This document shows positions 36,851 through 47,741 of a DNA stretch of 64,000 bases, piece by piece. The position numbers and the translations under genes are program-made. Position 1 is the stretch's first letter. The number at the start of each line of letters is the position of its first letter. Source of the stretch: Otatea glauca (taxonomy: Eukaryota > Streptophyta > Magnoliopsida > Poales > Poaceae); contig CM070713.1 in the NCBI GenBank assembly GCA_036346275.1, positions 57,345,567-57,409,566 on the forward strand. Direction: 5' to 3'. Under the pieces are notes generated by a model. The model searched no databases, was not told the DNA's origin, and worked only from the letters and a program-made list of their open reading frames with translations.

Positions 36851-37675
36851 ATTGTTATCATAGCGACGGTCTAATCATGGTGCCGCACTTGCCCCGAGGG
36901 AGGTCACTATTACTGCACCTCGGGGCAGACTATCTTTGCTGAGCGATGCAGTGTTGAACGGGATCTGACGGTGCAAAGAGCGCGGCTGCGACAGTGCATG
37001 TGGCTCCACGACGATGAGATGGTGAGGTAGCAAGCTATCGTCGAGTCGCAGTCGAGTTGCGTCACAGACGAGAAGAGTTGGCGAGAAGAAACGACGGTGA
37101 AAGGATAGAGGAGGCATGCCTCCCCGATACCTGCTATTGACGAGCGTCGTCGACAATCAACGTGATAAGAAGGCATTGACGACCATCAGTGTGTCTCATC
37201 AAGAAAGTGGCCAAAGCTACGTGTTCTTGTTTCAGTTGTGTCCACGAGATACAGTATGTAATCACGTGAGTTATTGTGCGAGTTGTGTCCACAAGATAAA
37301 TGTGTGCAAAATCATTCAGTGAAATCATGAGCATCAAAAGAGATCATGCTGCACAATAAGATCAAGAGGAAGCCGCTACGTGTGGCAAGAGATTGTGGTA
37401 ATCTACATAAATTGAGTTTATGATGTTGAGGAGATATATTCGCTGTGCTGAGTCATCGTGGACGAGCGAAAGAAGGGAACTTACAGAAGGGGGCAATGAA
37501 GGTTCACCAGGTAGACACCCAGTCAATCTTGTGTTGCCATAGTGAAGTAAGTTGAGTCCAGAATGTTAAGGAAATGTGTTCGTCATTCTTTGTCAAGTAA
37601 AAGTTAGGTAAATCATAGTTAAGACTTAGCTGGCACAAATAGAACTAGTTGATGTTACAAGATTAAGGGGTTTAA

Positions 37676-37926
37676 TGTTAGAATTGATCTTGTACGAGTA
37701 GAAAATAGATTCATTTCCAAGTAGAATTTGTTTCTTAGTAGGTTAGTTACTAGTATTACTATATAACCAAGACACTAGTTGCTTGTAAGCTATGAGAAAA
37801 ATAAGAGAAAGAAAACAATAAAATGTGCTAATTGTGATGCACTATAAATATTTTTCTCTCTGCGTGCTATTGTGTTCTTCCTTGTGTTCGAGTGCATGTA
37901 TTCATGATCCAAGGCTAAAACCAACA
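37676..37926 (+). repeat. 3' LTR of the TRIM-like element
   Basis: 251 bp, TG...CA. Clearly similar to the 5' LTR over its whole length but with many substitutions, so this insertion looks older than the gypsy copies. Confidence 0.85.
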
Positions 37927-38080
37927 TCACCGCGATATACAATTTCGGGATGATGGACCACACCATGGACCTTCCCTACAGGAACTTGCTCTGACGGCTA
38001 CCTCATGATAGACAATCTTGCTAAGGATCTTGGGCTGTCGTTGTTCATGTCGTACCTCGACATGGGTGTCGACTTCAGAA

Positions 38081-38549
38081 GTGTTCACAAATATAGCCAT
38101 GTAGCTTCCATATTTTGCAAATCTAGCACTCGTGCTAAAAAAATTGCAAATCTAGCCCCTAAAGTGAGTACGGAAGAACCGACAGGGGACACCTGTCCCT
38201 TGTCGTACTATACAACCGCGGTAGGGAGGTGGCACAGGAGGACGAGACCTGTCGCGACAGGGAAGCACGATGGTTTTGCCTGCCACAGCAGGAAAAGTGG
38301 TACCTTTTGTTGCCATGACAGGAAAGTGGGTAGCTTCTCCCTGCCGTGGTAGGTGCTCCCGCGCTGCCCTACTGCGGCAAGTCTCCTCCTCCCATGCCAC
38401 CTCCCTACCACAGTTGCATAGCACAGCAGGGAACAAATGTCCCCTATCGGCTCTTCCGCGTCCACATAAGGGCTGGATTTGCAATTCTTTTCGCATAAGA
38501 GCTTGTTTTGAGAAAAAGGAAGCTACAAGGCTATATACATGAACAATTC
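38081..38549. mobile_element. Foldback MITE forming a near-complete hairpin
   Basis: The two halves are inverted copies over almost the whole 469 bp. For example atatagccatgtagcttcc (left) pairs with ggaagctacaaggctatat (right), and gaagaaccgacaggggac pairs with gtcccctatcggctcttc. The central part (ggtagggaggtggca) also repeats inverted. It interrupts the GDSL relic between Asp-Phe and Pro-Asp-Ile. ORFs on both strands here are by-products of the palindrome. The target duplication is unclear. Confidence 0.85.
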
Positions 38550-38825
38550 CCGACATCACGCACAACTTCAACTTCGTCATCACAGGGCTACCGCCCTTGA
38601 CACAGCGGCCCTCGCGAGGATAGGGATCAACACGCGTTGAATGTCTAGCTTCGATGGTTCAAGGATTTCATGGCTAGCACCATGAAATCCCCTCTAGAGA
38701 TTCGCAAGAAGCTGGCAAATTCCCTAGTCATGGTTGGAGAGATCAGTGTTCGGAATAGCTAGCTATAGAGGCTATAGTGTAGCTATAGCTATGCTACAGT
38801 TTTTTTGGACTCCTAATGCGAAGCT

Positions 38826-40151
38826 TGTGATGCCCCCACTTTGCCTGATCAGGTCAGAACCAATGGAAATATCACAGAGTAGAGTATGCCAGGACCAACT
38901 AAGGAAAACAACACATATACGAATAGAAACTTCCACCGAATAGTACACGGGGATTTATTCTTAAAGTACTTATAGTACTGTCTTAGGTCCGGCTACGGTA
39001 ATTTCTACATCGCCCGCCTAGTTAATACAATATTATTCTAAATGCCTCCCTCCTGATGGTATTTTATTCCGTCAGGTCTTGGTCATCTGCTCCCTCATAT
39101 TCGTAGCCCTCTACAGCAACATCAGCATCACAGTAATAAGTCATATCATCATGAAAATCACCTTCTACCTCGTCTGGGTTTGTGGACTCAGTAGGTTCTG
39201 TAAACCAACAAAGAAAGCAAGGCTGAGTACTCCAGTACTCATCAAGCCGCGAAAAATTTATGCATGAATATATTTTATACTTTTTCGGCCACCAAGCCGT
39301 CACTTCAAAGTAGCTCTTTACCCAAAGTACATACCCTTGTACCCATTTGTTTAGGAAATGTCAGGTTTTAACTTTAAAATCTACTGACGACAGAGCAACA
39401 TAGGGTCTTATATCCTGTTTTAGAGGAAAACCCATACGACGCACTTTCAAACCCAGAAGCTAGGAATGATATCACATTTTAACTCTGATCAGATGTGTAC
39501 TACTTTGCCCATAGCATCACTTGGCTTATTGTCCAACCAGTGCGCTTCCTTAGGCGCACTAATAAGCCAAGGAAATAGAATCTTTGGCCAAGCAGTGCGC
39601 TTCCAAAGGCACGCGAGTCGAGACTCCTCCCCCGACGTCTCGACCTAGGGTGACTACCCCCATGGCACAGTCACCTTCTCACCCTTGGCAGAGATAGCTA
39701 CTAGTTGGTTACTTAGTTCAGCTCGTCCCATACCGGGTCTATGGTCAACGGTTTGCGTCGCTTTTGAAGTAAGCATCAGTTTGGTTTCGACCTTAAATGA
39801 TATTTTATGTAGAGGAGCCCTGACTTTCACAACAACCCCACCGGGGTTGTTCATAGCCTGAACTCCTCTACCAACCAAATATCTCCACAACCCCACCTAA
39901 GTCATGGTTTTACCACTAAACCTAGTTGATCCACTTGGTATGTTTTAATTTCATTTAGAAATTAATCTTTTGGGATGAATGCAAGAGTTTGAAAACAACC
40001 CAAGCCACAAAATCAGTTCATAAGACATGGTCGAAGGGCGACTTGCCTGGATGTGTGACCACAGAGTTGTCTACAGCACGGAGTGGCTCTAGTTGCCCTT
40101 TGTTGTTATCGGAGAGATTTCCTAACGAGAGCACCAAGATTTTAATATTCA
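38826..40151 (-). mobile_element. LTR-like segment nested in the hAT element
   Basis: On the reverse strand it begins tgaatatt and ends gcatcaca. It has a layout similar to grass gypsy LTRs (leader-like block with an acidic short ORF at 39064-39303, then a long AT-balanced block). No matching 5-bp duplication was found at these edges, so the limits are approximate. The other half of the element is absent. Confidence 0.45.
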
Positions 40152-40471
40152 TACTTTCTTAAATTGGGTTAGTTTTAATATAACTTTTTCCATTGAGCGA
40201 TTGCGAAACAAATTACTAATGTGCTTGCATTTGAAATTTGTGATGTTTTACTTGTTTATCTAAATATGATTGTTTGGGAAGTTGGATAAATTTTAGATTT
40301 GTTTTCCACTTTTTTTCTTAATCTATTTTCTTATTCCGATATATTGGCTCAGGTAAAACATATGTTATTCTATTTTATAATTTTATTTACTCCATTATTC
40401 ATGTATTTATCTATCAATTTATTTATTTACTTATCTATTTATTATTACTATTTTACATATGTATATTCTAT

Positions 40472-40494
40472 TATATATATATATATATATATAT
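40472..40494. repeat. TA microsatellite
   Basis: An uninterrupted (TA)n run of about 11 units. Confidence 0.85.
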
Positions 40495-42766
40495 TCTGCT
40501 TCGGCCAGACTGGCCAGACATTATTTCGACCCAAAAGACCTGGCCGGCATTTTTCTAACCCTCACCCTAACCTACCGCACCCCACCCTCTCTCTCATCTC
40601 ACCTTACTCCTACTCGGCTGCCGCACACGGCTCTCTCCCCCTCCCCCAATCTCGCCCTCGCCCTCAACTCTTCCATCAACCGCTGCCTCTCTCCTTCACT
40701 GCCTCACATCGCCATCCCCCGGCCTTCGCCCCCCTTTTTCTTGCGCCTTGCCGCCGCCGGCTTTTGCCCCAGCTGTCGTCGGTTGATTCTTCGTCGAATC
40801 TGCACGATCCAGTACCCCTATCGCGCGTCCCCTCTTCTCTACCGCGTACCGCCAAAACCTCCTCCGAGCGCCGCGCCTCCGTCGACTCTAGGTCATCCCC
40901 GCGCCACCACCAACCACGACAACGACTCGGCTTCGGGTTCACCACCTCCTCTATGAGCAAAGTGACCTCCTTCTTTCCTCCTTTTTCTCTCTATTTTTTA
41001 CCTTTGCTTACCCTTTTCTCCCCCTTCCTTTTTGCCCTATGTCACCAACGCCCGGTCGGCCTCATCGCCTGTCCCGTCAACCTTCGGTGCCCACTCAGTT
41101 GCCCTCAAAGCCACAACACCGATAGTCGGCTCTCTCGGCCTCGACTACGGCCTACTCTGAAAGCTAAGTATTTGTTGCTTCCCCCCCCCTTTGAACCGAC
41201 TAGAATGTTGCTAGATCTCAAGTGCTGTTGTGTGCATGTGTGATAAGTTTGATCTAGAATCTGGCCTTAGAATATTTATAACTACCTTCAGTGCACTGGA
41301 AGTATGTTTGATGTGTTCATCTCCAGAGGTTAATGATTGTATACATAAGCAATTACAGAGTGATGTGTGTGCTTTATTTAAATACTATGTGATGGTGAGC
41401 AGAGAAAATGGATCCATGTGAAGATTTTTTTTTGTAATATGATTTTTTTTTCTTTTTTTTTCTTCACTGGTAGAAGTTGTGAAATACTGCTACGGATTAT
41501 CATGCATGCCATTATAGATTGAGGTAGATTTATTTAAGGACAACATTTTAGCTTTGAACTTCAGATCAGATGTATGTATATTTTACTTAGTCCTTGCTTG
41601 CTTGATTGATGGCTAAACATACACAAGGCTAGGACCAAAAGTGCTTAATGTAGTCAATACATAGCTGCAGAGCCAACACTACTAACATCTAGTTGCCCAT
41701 AAAGTATTATTTCTGTGCTTGATCTGACATGCATGAGTTTGGATGAATGGTTTTATAGTTATTTACATTCACAAAGCTTGTTTGAAAATTAATCCTTTGA
41801 TTCACGGTGATTACAGCTTGAAATGTTGTCTTTATGAATTGGTTGGCAGAATAAGACAGTAACTCTACTTTTCACTGTTAAAGCAAAGTTGTTAAAGTTT
41901 TGGCATATTATTCTTGATTCACTGCATGGCCTTGATGATGTTGAATAGCTTTTTAAACATGATGATTCAATTGCACAATGACTGAGATATAAAGCAACCA
42001 TGATTTTTAGTCAAATTTTTAGCCTTATTCTGATTAGATCCTGCAACTACCTTATGATAAATGCATACCTACATATCAAAGACTAGCCATTATTGCTATT
42101 GAATGTTTATTGCTATAGATGGATAAGGTACTAAAGTTGGGCACCTGATAAATGTAGGAACACTGGAGGGAAGATGATGAGGAAATGAGAAACAAGTGAC
42201 TGCCGACTGCCCTTTACTCCTTGGGCCTACTTCCTCTTCTTTCAGCAGAGAGAGACAAAGGTGGACAGCTACAACTGCACTGGTTCTAGGTGAGCAGTAA
42301 AGTCTCACTTGTACTGCATTTGACCTACATTTATACTGCTGACCTTTCCCTTTTTAGCAAGCTGTAACTAGACACTGAGTAGGAAAAACCAGGGGCTGGG
42401 TTGCTATGTGGAAAGCATGCAGCCCCTGCCCCCCTCCACTTGGCTAGCAGGATGGGCAAAAGGGTGCTGGCAGCCAACTGGAGTGGATGGGCAGGGAGTG
42501 AGAAGATGGCTGCAAGCTAGTTGAGAGGGAGTGTAGGTCGGTTCAGAGCAAAAAATTCTGATTTCCTTTTTGGGACCAAAAGTAGAAGTTTGAGCTCATT
42601 TGAGATGTAATCTACTACATTAAGATGTAAACCTGGTGTGTTTGTAATTTGAACTTGTTTAATCACTCTGATGATTTGAATGGGTATGATATATTTTTTA
42701 GTATTGGGTTGATCTGCTATTTATGAGAAGATGATTAAGTTGTATTAGTACACAAAAGGTTAAAGG

Positions 42767-42932
42767 TGTATGTATGTATGTATGTATGTATGTATGTATG
42801 TATGTATGTATGTATGTATGTATGTATGTATGTATGTATGTATGTATGTATGTATGTATGTATGTATGTATGTATGTATGTATGTATGTATGTATGTATG
42901 TATGTATGTATGTATGTATGTATGTATGTATG

Positions 42933-42962
<30 letters not shown>
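42767..42962. repeat. GTAT tetranucleotide microsatellite
   Basis: An uninterrupted run of about 49 GTAT units (196 bp). The Met-Tyr-Val-Cys and His-Thr-Tyr-Ile frames on the two strands are artefacts of the repeat. Confidence 0.98.
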
Positions 42963-42963
<1 letters not shown>

Positions 42964-43908
42964 TGGCTGACACCTTTGAGTATGCTTGCACAAATGCTTA
43001 TTGCTGATATAAGGTTTATAAGTATTAGCATCTGAGTGCCTCAATTTGAATGCATAAACTAGACTTAGTAAATGTGTAAGAGATTTGAAGAGAGAGATAA
43101 GTATGGAGAAGCTTGATTGCTTTTAAAGCTATGAATGCTATTGAGAATGCCGTAGAAGATCAGTATAGATTGATTTTTTGGGTTCTTGGGTAGGTTTTAA
43201 AAAGCTAGGGGCCAATGTTCCGCTATATTAGCTACGAGGGCTATAGCTCGCGATGCTTCGCTATTTGATGTAGCTTGTAGCTAGCAATAGCTCCACTATT
43301 CTACATAGATACACATGAGTCAAAACATTAAGCTTATTTTGAAATCCAACATTACTAAAAGGCCCAAATGCATCTCTTATAAGCCTGAATTATGAGAAAA
43401 CATAGTAAAAGATCACATATTGCCTTTTTTTCAACATCCTATATTTCTTAGTGATTAAGTACTTATTGTTAAGAATATTATGATATAGTTATCATTTTCG
43501 GTCATTTGGACATGTATTAGTATGTTCATTGATTTTAGACTTTACTCATATTCTTACAATAAAAATATTTGTACCTTCTAGAGTATCATGTTTTAATGAT
43601 TTGTATATACATATTTAATTTTTAAAATATTTTAATATTGAAAACGCGACGAAGGATAGCCTCCGCGATAGCAACGGTACCTTTTTGGGACCTTGTGCCA
43701 AAGCCGCAAAAATAGCGATTTAAAACCTTGGGAGAGATCGGTGGAAACGACTAAAACTACACTTTCGCCATGAACCGTCTACAAGTGAACGACGGATGCA
43801 ACATCTGCAACATCGGCCTTATGATAGCCGGTGTGGCTGAGTTAGTGGTCCTCATCCCAGAAGTGGTGCAGTCCATAACAAACGCAGCGAAGGAGCTACT
43901 TGACATGG

Positions 43909-46636
43909 CACTACTATAGAAAATCTCATTACAAGCGGTTCAAAATCGTCATCTTAAACGATTTTATGAACTGTCAATAACAAAGTGTTAGTGATATAAG
44001 AGTACATCATAGACGGTTTTTGAACCGTCTGTGAAAAGGGACATCACAGACGGTTCTAAACAAGAACAATGTGTGATATGTAGATCATCACAGATGGTTT
44101 TTATTTAGAATCGTTCGTGATTTAAGACATCACAAACGGTTCTAAAGTGGAATCTTCTGTGTTGTCTATGTCATCACAAACGGTTCTTATTTATAACCGT
44201 CTGTGATGTTTTTTCACTATTTACACTCTTGTATTTACTGGCTAGCCTCAGGAATTGCTAGCCATGACCAATGAAACAAAACAGATTATAGAATTTTACA
44301 CAACATGTACAACACATCCATTTCAGAAATCAACCTAGATATATTAACCAATTGAATCCATAATTACAATTCACAAATTCACAGCACAAGGTTCACAAAT
44401 TAACCCAAGTGGTAACTAACAAATTCACAACTCATCAGGTTATGCTGAGTGGCACTCGTCTTTTGGATTTATGACCTCACGCAACAAGAAGGTATAGAGT
44501 TCTCGAATTCCTAGCAGATCAGCCTATTCCAACGTAGTTGTAGCGCATTTCCAAGCCTGTCGATGGGAAGACTAAGGTCTTGCATGTATATAAATCGAAT
44601 AAGATTGAATTTTGAAATCTTGAACTCGGTAGTACGAAAAAACTGATTATCGAGCGATTTTCACCTATTTTCGATCGATTTTTGAGCTTTTTTATTTATT
44701 TTCGAACATTTTTTCGATTTTGAGCGATTTTAAGCACACCGAAGGAAAACTGATAAAATAAAAAAAATAAAAATTTGAAAAAAATTCACAAAATCCTAAT
44801 TAATCTACAAAATACCTCAGAGAAATTTCAACAATTTTTGAATTCATTTAATTCTTCTAAAAAATAAAAAACAACAATTAATGAAAAGGAACAGAGACAC
44901 TATCAGATTTGAATAAAAATTTACAAGCTTGATCATACTCTTAAATTTGAATGGTACCATAAAGAGTTAGAAAGAATAATGTGTTAAAATTTTTAGAAAC
45001 ATTATACTTCATTTAGTGCCCCTAGAAAATCAAAAATAGAAGAGCATATACAAAGGTAGTAACACTTTTAGGATTTAAAAAAAATACACAAGTCCGATCA
45101 TCATCTAAAATTTTTACAACATCATTATAATTTCTTCTAGACCTCATACAAAATTTTTAAGAAATATTAGACTTTATTCAGTGTCCCTAGAAAATAAAAA
45201 ACAGAACAATATATAAAAATACAATATCACTATCAGAATTTTTTTAAAGTACAAAGATCTGATAATCATTTGAAAATTTTACAGAATCATTTGCATTGGC
45301 TCAGGGCCTCACACAAAAATTTAAAAAAATTAACACTTCTAGATAAATTTTTTGAATTTGCATTTGAATTCCACCAGTTTACCGAGCGGTTTTAGATGTC
45401 AAACCGACTCGGTAAGGTCGATTATCATTGATAAGGTGAACCCTACCTCAGATTCTCGCGGTCAATACATGGACAAAAATAAATTGCACCCTCTTGTTAA
45501 ACATATCCTTCTCTTCAGCTCTTCTAAGAGCAGATATGCCATTAATTTACTCGGCACTCGCACGGTTCTGAGCATACATCCAACTTCGGTCCATCTACGC
45601 TACGTATATAATAATAAGTGTTAAATAATGAAATACACTAGGATTGCACATGCACACATTCTTAAATTGGAGAAAAAATTAACTAGCTAAACCTTGCCCT
45701 AAATCATAAATCATGCTAGATCTAAAGAACAAACGGATCTACAATCTAAATATAAGCTACATTTAAACTTTCCAACCTAGCTTCTTATATCATAAAGAAC
45801 AAATGGATCTACATGTAAGCTACATTTAAACTTAGAATCTTCAATTCTCTCTTTACCTAGCTAGTTACATCTTGAGTATAATGTAATTAGAACCAATTAC
45901 TACTTTAGATCACAAAGAACAAATGGATCTACACCAAGCTAGATCTAAACCATCTTCAATTCCCTCTTTACCAAGCTAGATCTTGAATATAATGCAATTA
46001 GAACCAATTACTAACCTTAGATCACCTAGAACAAAAGGATCTACAATCACACTTCCAAATCCACGGTTTCCTTTCACTAGATCGCCTCTCAATCGTAGCC
46101 ACCTAAAAAATAGCTCGAGAAACCCTAAAAATACTAAGTGGGTCGGAGCTCTCTGTACTTAGTTCTAGAAAATTCTCATCACATACGGGTTTTTTTTCTA
46201 AAAACCGTTAGTGATGACTATGCTCACATAATTGACTGAGTGATGTGAGCATAGTCATGACTAACAATTTTGAAAAAAACCGTCAGTAATGTGTCTCATC
46301 ACTTGCAGTTTTAGCTAAAAACCGTCAGTAATATGAACATAGTCATCACTGACGATTTTTAGAAAAAAAAATCATTCCAAAAATCGTCAGTGATGTGTGC
46401 CTCATCACGGGCGGTTTTAGTTAAAACCCATAGTCATCACTGACGATTCTTAGCAAAAACAGTCTGTGATGTGCGTCTTATCACTGACGGTTTTTTTTCT
46501 AAAAACCGTTAGTGATGTCAACAATAGTAATCACTGACGGTTTTAGCTTAAAACCATCCATGATGATCAACTGTTACAGATAGTTTTTAAAAACTTTGAT
46601 AAAGGATCTAATATATGTTTTTTTTTTGTACGAGTG
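43909..46636. mobile_element. Non-autonomous CACTA element in the GDSL relic
   Basis: 2728 bp. The left end is cactactatagaaaa. The right end reversed is cactcgtacaaaaaa, a decayed CACTA terminus. The 3-bp duplication is tgg (43906-43908 and 46637-46639). Subterminal arrays of alternating motifs such as catcacagacggttc and its reverse fill 43930-44220 and 46170-46600, as expected for transposase-binding repeats of En/Spm-type elements. The AT-rich interior has no transposase. Its removal restores Leu-Leu-Asp-Met-Asp-Ala-Thr-Arg in the esterase. Confidence 0.9.
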
Positions 46637-47089
46637 TGGACGCCACACGGATGGTCATCCCAGGCAACTTCCGGCTCGGGTGCGTCCCGAGCTAACCTAA
46701 GCGCGGTGAACGAGAAGGACTCGACGGCGTACGATGGCAACGACTGCCTCATCGGCCTCAACCTCTTCGGGCTTATGCGCAACGTTTTGCTGCAGCAGGC
46801 CATCCGGGAGCTGCGCCGGTTATACCCAGCCGCGACGATCGCGTATGCCGATTGCTTCTCCGCCTACATGCGGGTGCTCGAGGGTGCGCCCAAGATGGGC
46901 TTCGACGGGGCGGCCGTGACGAAGGCGTGCTGCGGCGCGTACAACTTCGACATGGACAGGATGTGCGGCGCGCCGGGGACGGCGGTGTGCGCGAAGCCGG
47001 ACGAGTACATCAGCTGGGATGGCGTCTACCCGAGACAGCATGCGTACAAAGTCGTGAGCATGCTGCTCTACCGTAGGGGTCTCGCGTAA

Positions 47090-47741
47090 ACTCCCCGCGT
47101 TTCGTAGATCGCCTGTCACTAGTTTCACCCTGAAGTTCTGCATTTGTATTCTTCCTTTTTTGAGTCTTCTGTACGACGGTTTTAGTGATGTAAGAACATC
47201 TCTTGTTGTACCAGATGGATAGAGATTATGTGTGACTTGCAGTAACACAAGCTGATACCGAACAGGGATCTTAAGCACACAACTGTTGAAATTAAAGTCG
47301 AAATTGGGCAGCAAAATAGTTAATATATGTACTTGCATAGCAGCTCAGCAAGTAATCATTTTAAGAAGGCAATGGGAGGTGGGAACTCTTAGAAAGCATC
47401 TTTATTTTGAAGAGTGGTATATTCTTGAATAAAATCACCATCGTTGCCTATGCAGCAATCCGAGGTAATGCTAGACTACTACTTCAGTCTTCTACGTGTT
47501 ATATGTACTTCCTGTAAGCAAAAATAATAGGTCTTATTTCCATGTATACCCTGAAATGATTTCAAGAAGCTTCTAAGTTGCTTATGCTTCATGAGGGTGT
47601 TGCAGACTCGCAGCCACCCCTATTTCTATTTTATTTCTCAATTGATGTACAGAATGTGTAGGGATGTACCCTACGTGGGTACACTGTATTCTCAGCTAGT
47701 GCATTGTTTGTGGACTCAAATCAACTACAGGCTACAGCCTC
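47090..47741. other. Convergent intergenic DNA
   Basis: Lies between the end of the GDSL relic and the stop codon of HDS. It presumably holds the HDS 3' UTR (minus strand). No further gene is seen; the minus ORF 46820-47338 is a shadow of the GDSL exon. Confidence 0.5.

Larger units (their letters stand above)
36602..37926 (+). mobile_element. TRIM-like non-autonomous LTR element in the GDSL relic
   Basis: LTRs 36602-36850 and 37676-37926 (about 250 bp each) start tgtta. Just after LTR 1, attgttatcatagc matches the usual initiator-Met tRNA primer-binding site with a few changes. A purine-rich tract (aagattaagggg) precedes LTR 2. Flanks are tcacg (36597-36601) and tcacc (37927-37931). The 825-bp interior has no gag or pol. 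This fits a terminal-repeat-in-miniature or other small copia derivative. Its removal joins Arg-Ile-Thr to Ala-Ile-Tyr-Asn-Phe-Gly of the esterase in frame. Confidence 0.88.
38744..43730. mobile_element. hAT-like element in the GDSL relic
   Basis: A 4987-bp insertion flanked by perfect 8-bp duplications ggagagat (38736-38743 and 43731-43738), the hAT-type length. Ends are cagtgttcggaatagc and, reversed, caaggttttaaatcgc. Both subterminal regions are rich in tagctatag-type motifs typical of grass hAT elements. No hAT transposase is recognisable. The interior holds an LTR-like segment (38826-40151), a CT/GC-rich block (40550-40960), a (TA)n and a long (GTAT)n microsatellite. Taking it out rejoins Gly-Glu-Ile to Gly-Gly-Asn of the esterase. 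Confidence 0.85.
36476..47089 (+). pseudogene. GDSL esterase/lipase pseudogene split by four insertions
   Basis: Pieces in order: 36476-36601 (signal peptide, then RMVNRIT), 37927-38080 (IYNFG, then SDGYLMIDNLAKDLGLSL), 38550-38743 (TALDTAALARIG, then EI), 43739-43908 (GGND, then LIPEVVQSITNAAKELLDM) and 46640-47089 (ATRMVIPGNF, then KACCGAYNFDMDRMCGAPG, then DEYISWDG). Together they cover about 365 codons, the normal size of plant secreted GDSL hydrolases. These act on acyl esters such as cuticle or wall lipids. It is dead: the GDS nucleophile block reads GMM, the usual C-terminal catalytic His in DGVHLTQ is Tyr, and stops and frameshifts occur. The joined pieces lack the intron kept by the relic at 62435-63562 (site between 38020 and 38021). 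Confidence 0.9.

Noticed and set aside
38152..38583. 143-codon and other ORFs on both strands
   Set aside because: They lie within the palindromic foldback element and mirror one another.
40299..41243. 314-codon plus-strand ORF
   Set aside because: Low-complexity AT-rich then CT-rich sequence with no domain and no matching splice or start context; probably chance plus composition.
42735..43044. ORFs coding for Met-Tyr-Val-Cys and His-Thr-Tyr-Ile repeats
   Set aside because: They are translations of the GTAT microsatellite in several frames.
46820..47338. 172-codon minus-strand ORF
   Set aside because: Shadow of the GDSL exon; the plus frame matches the esterase family.
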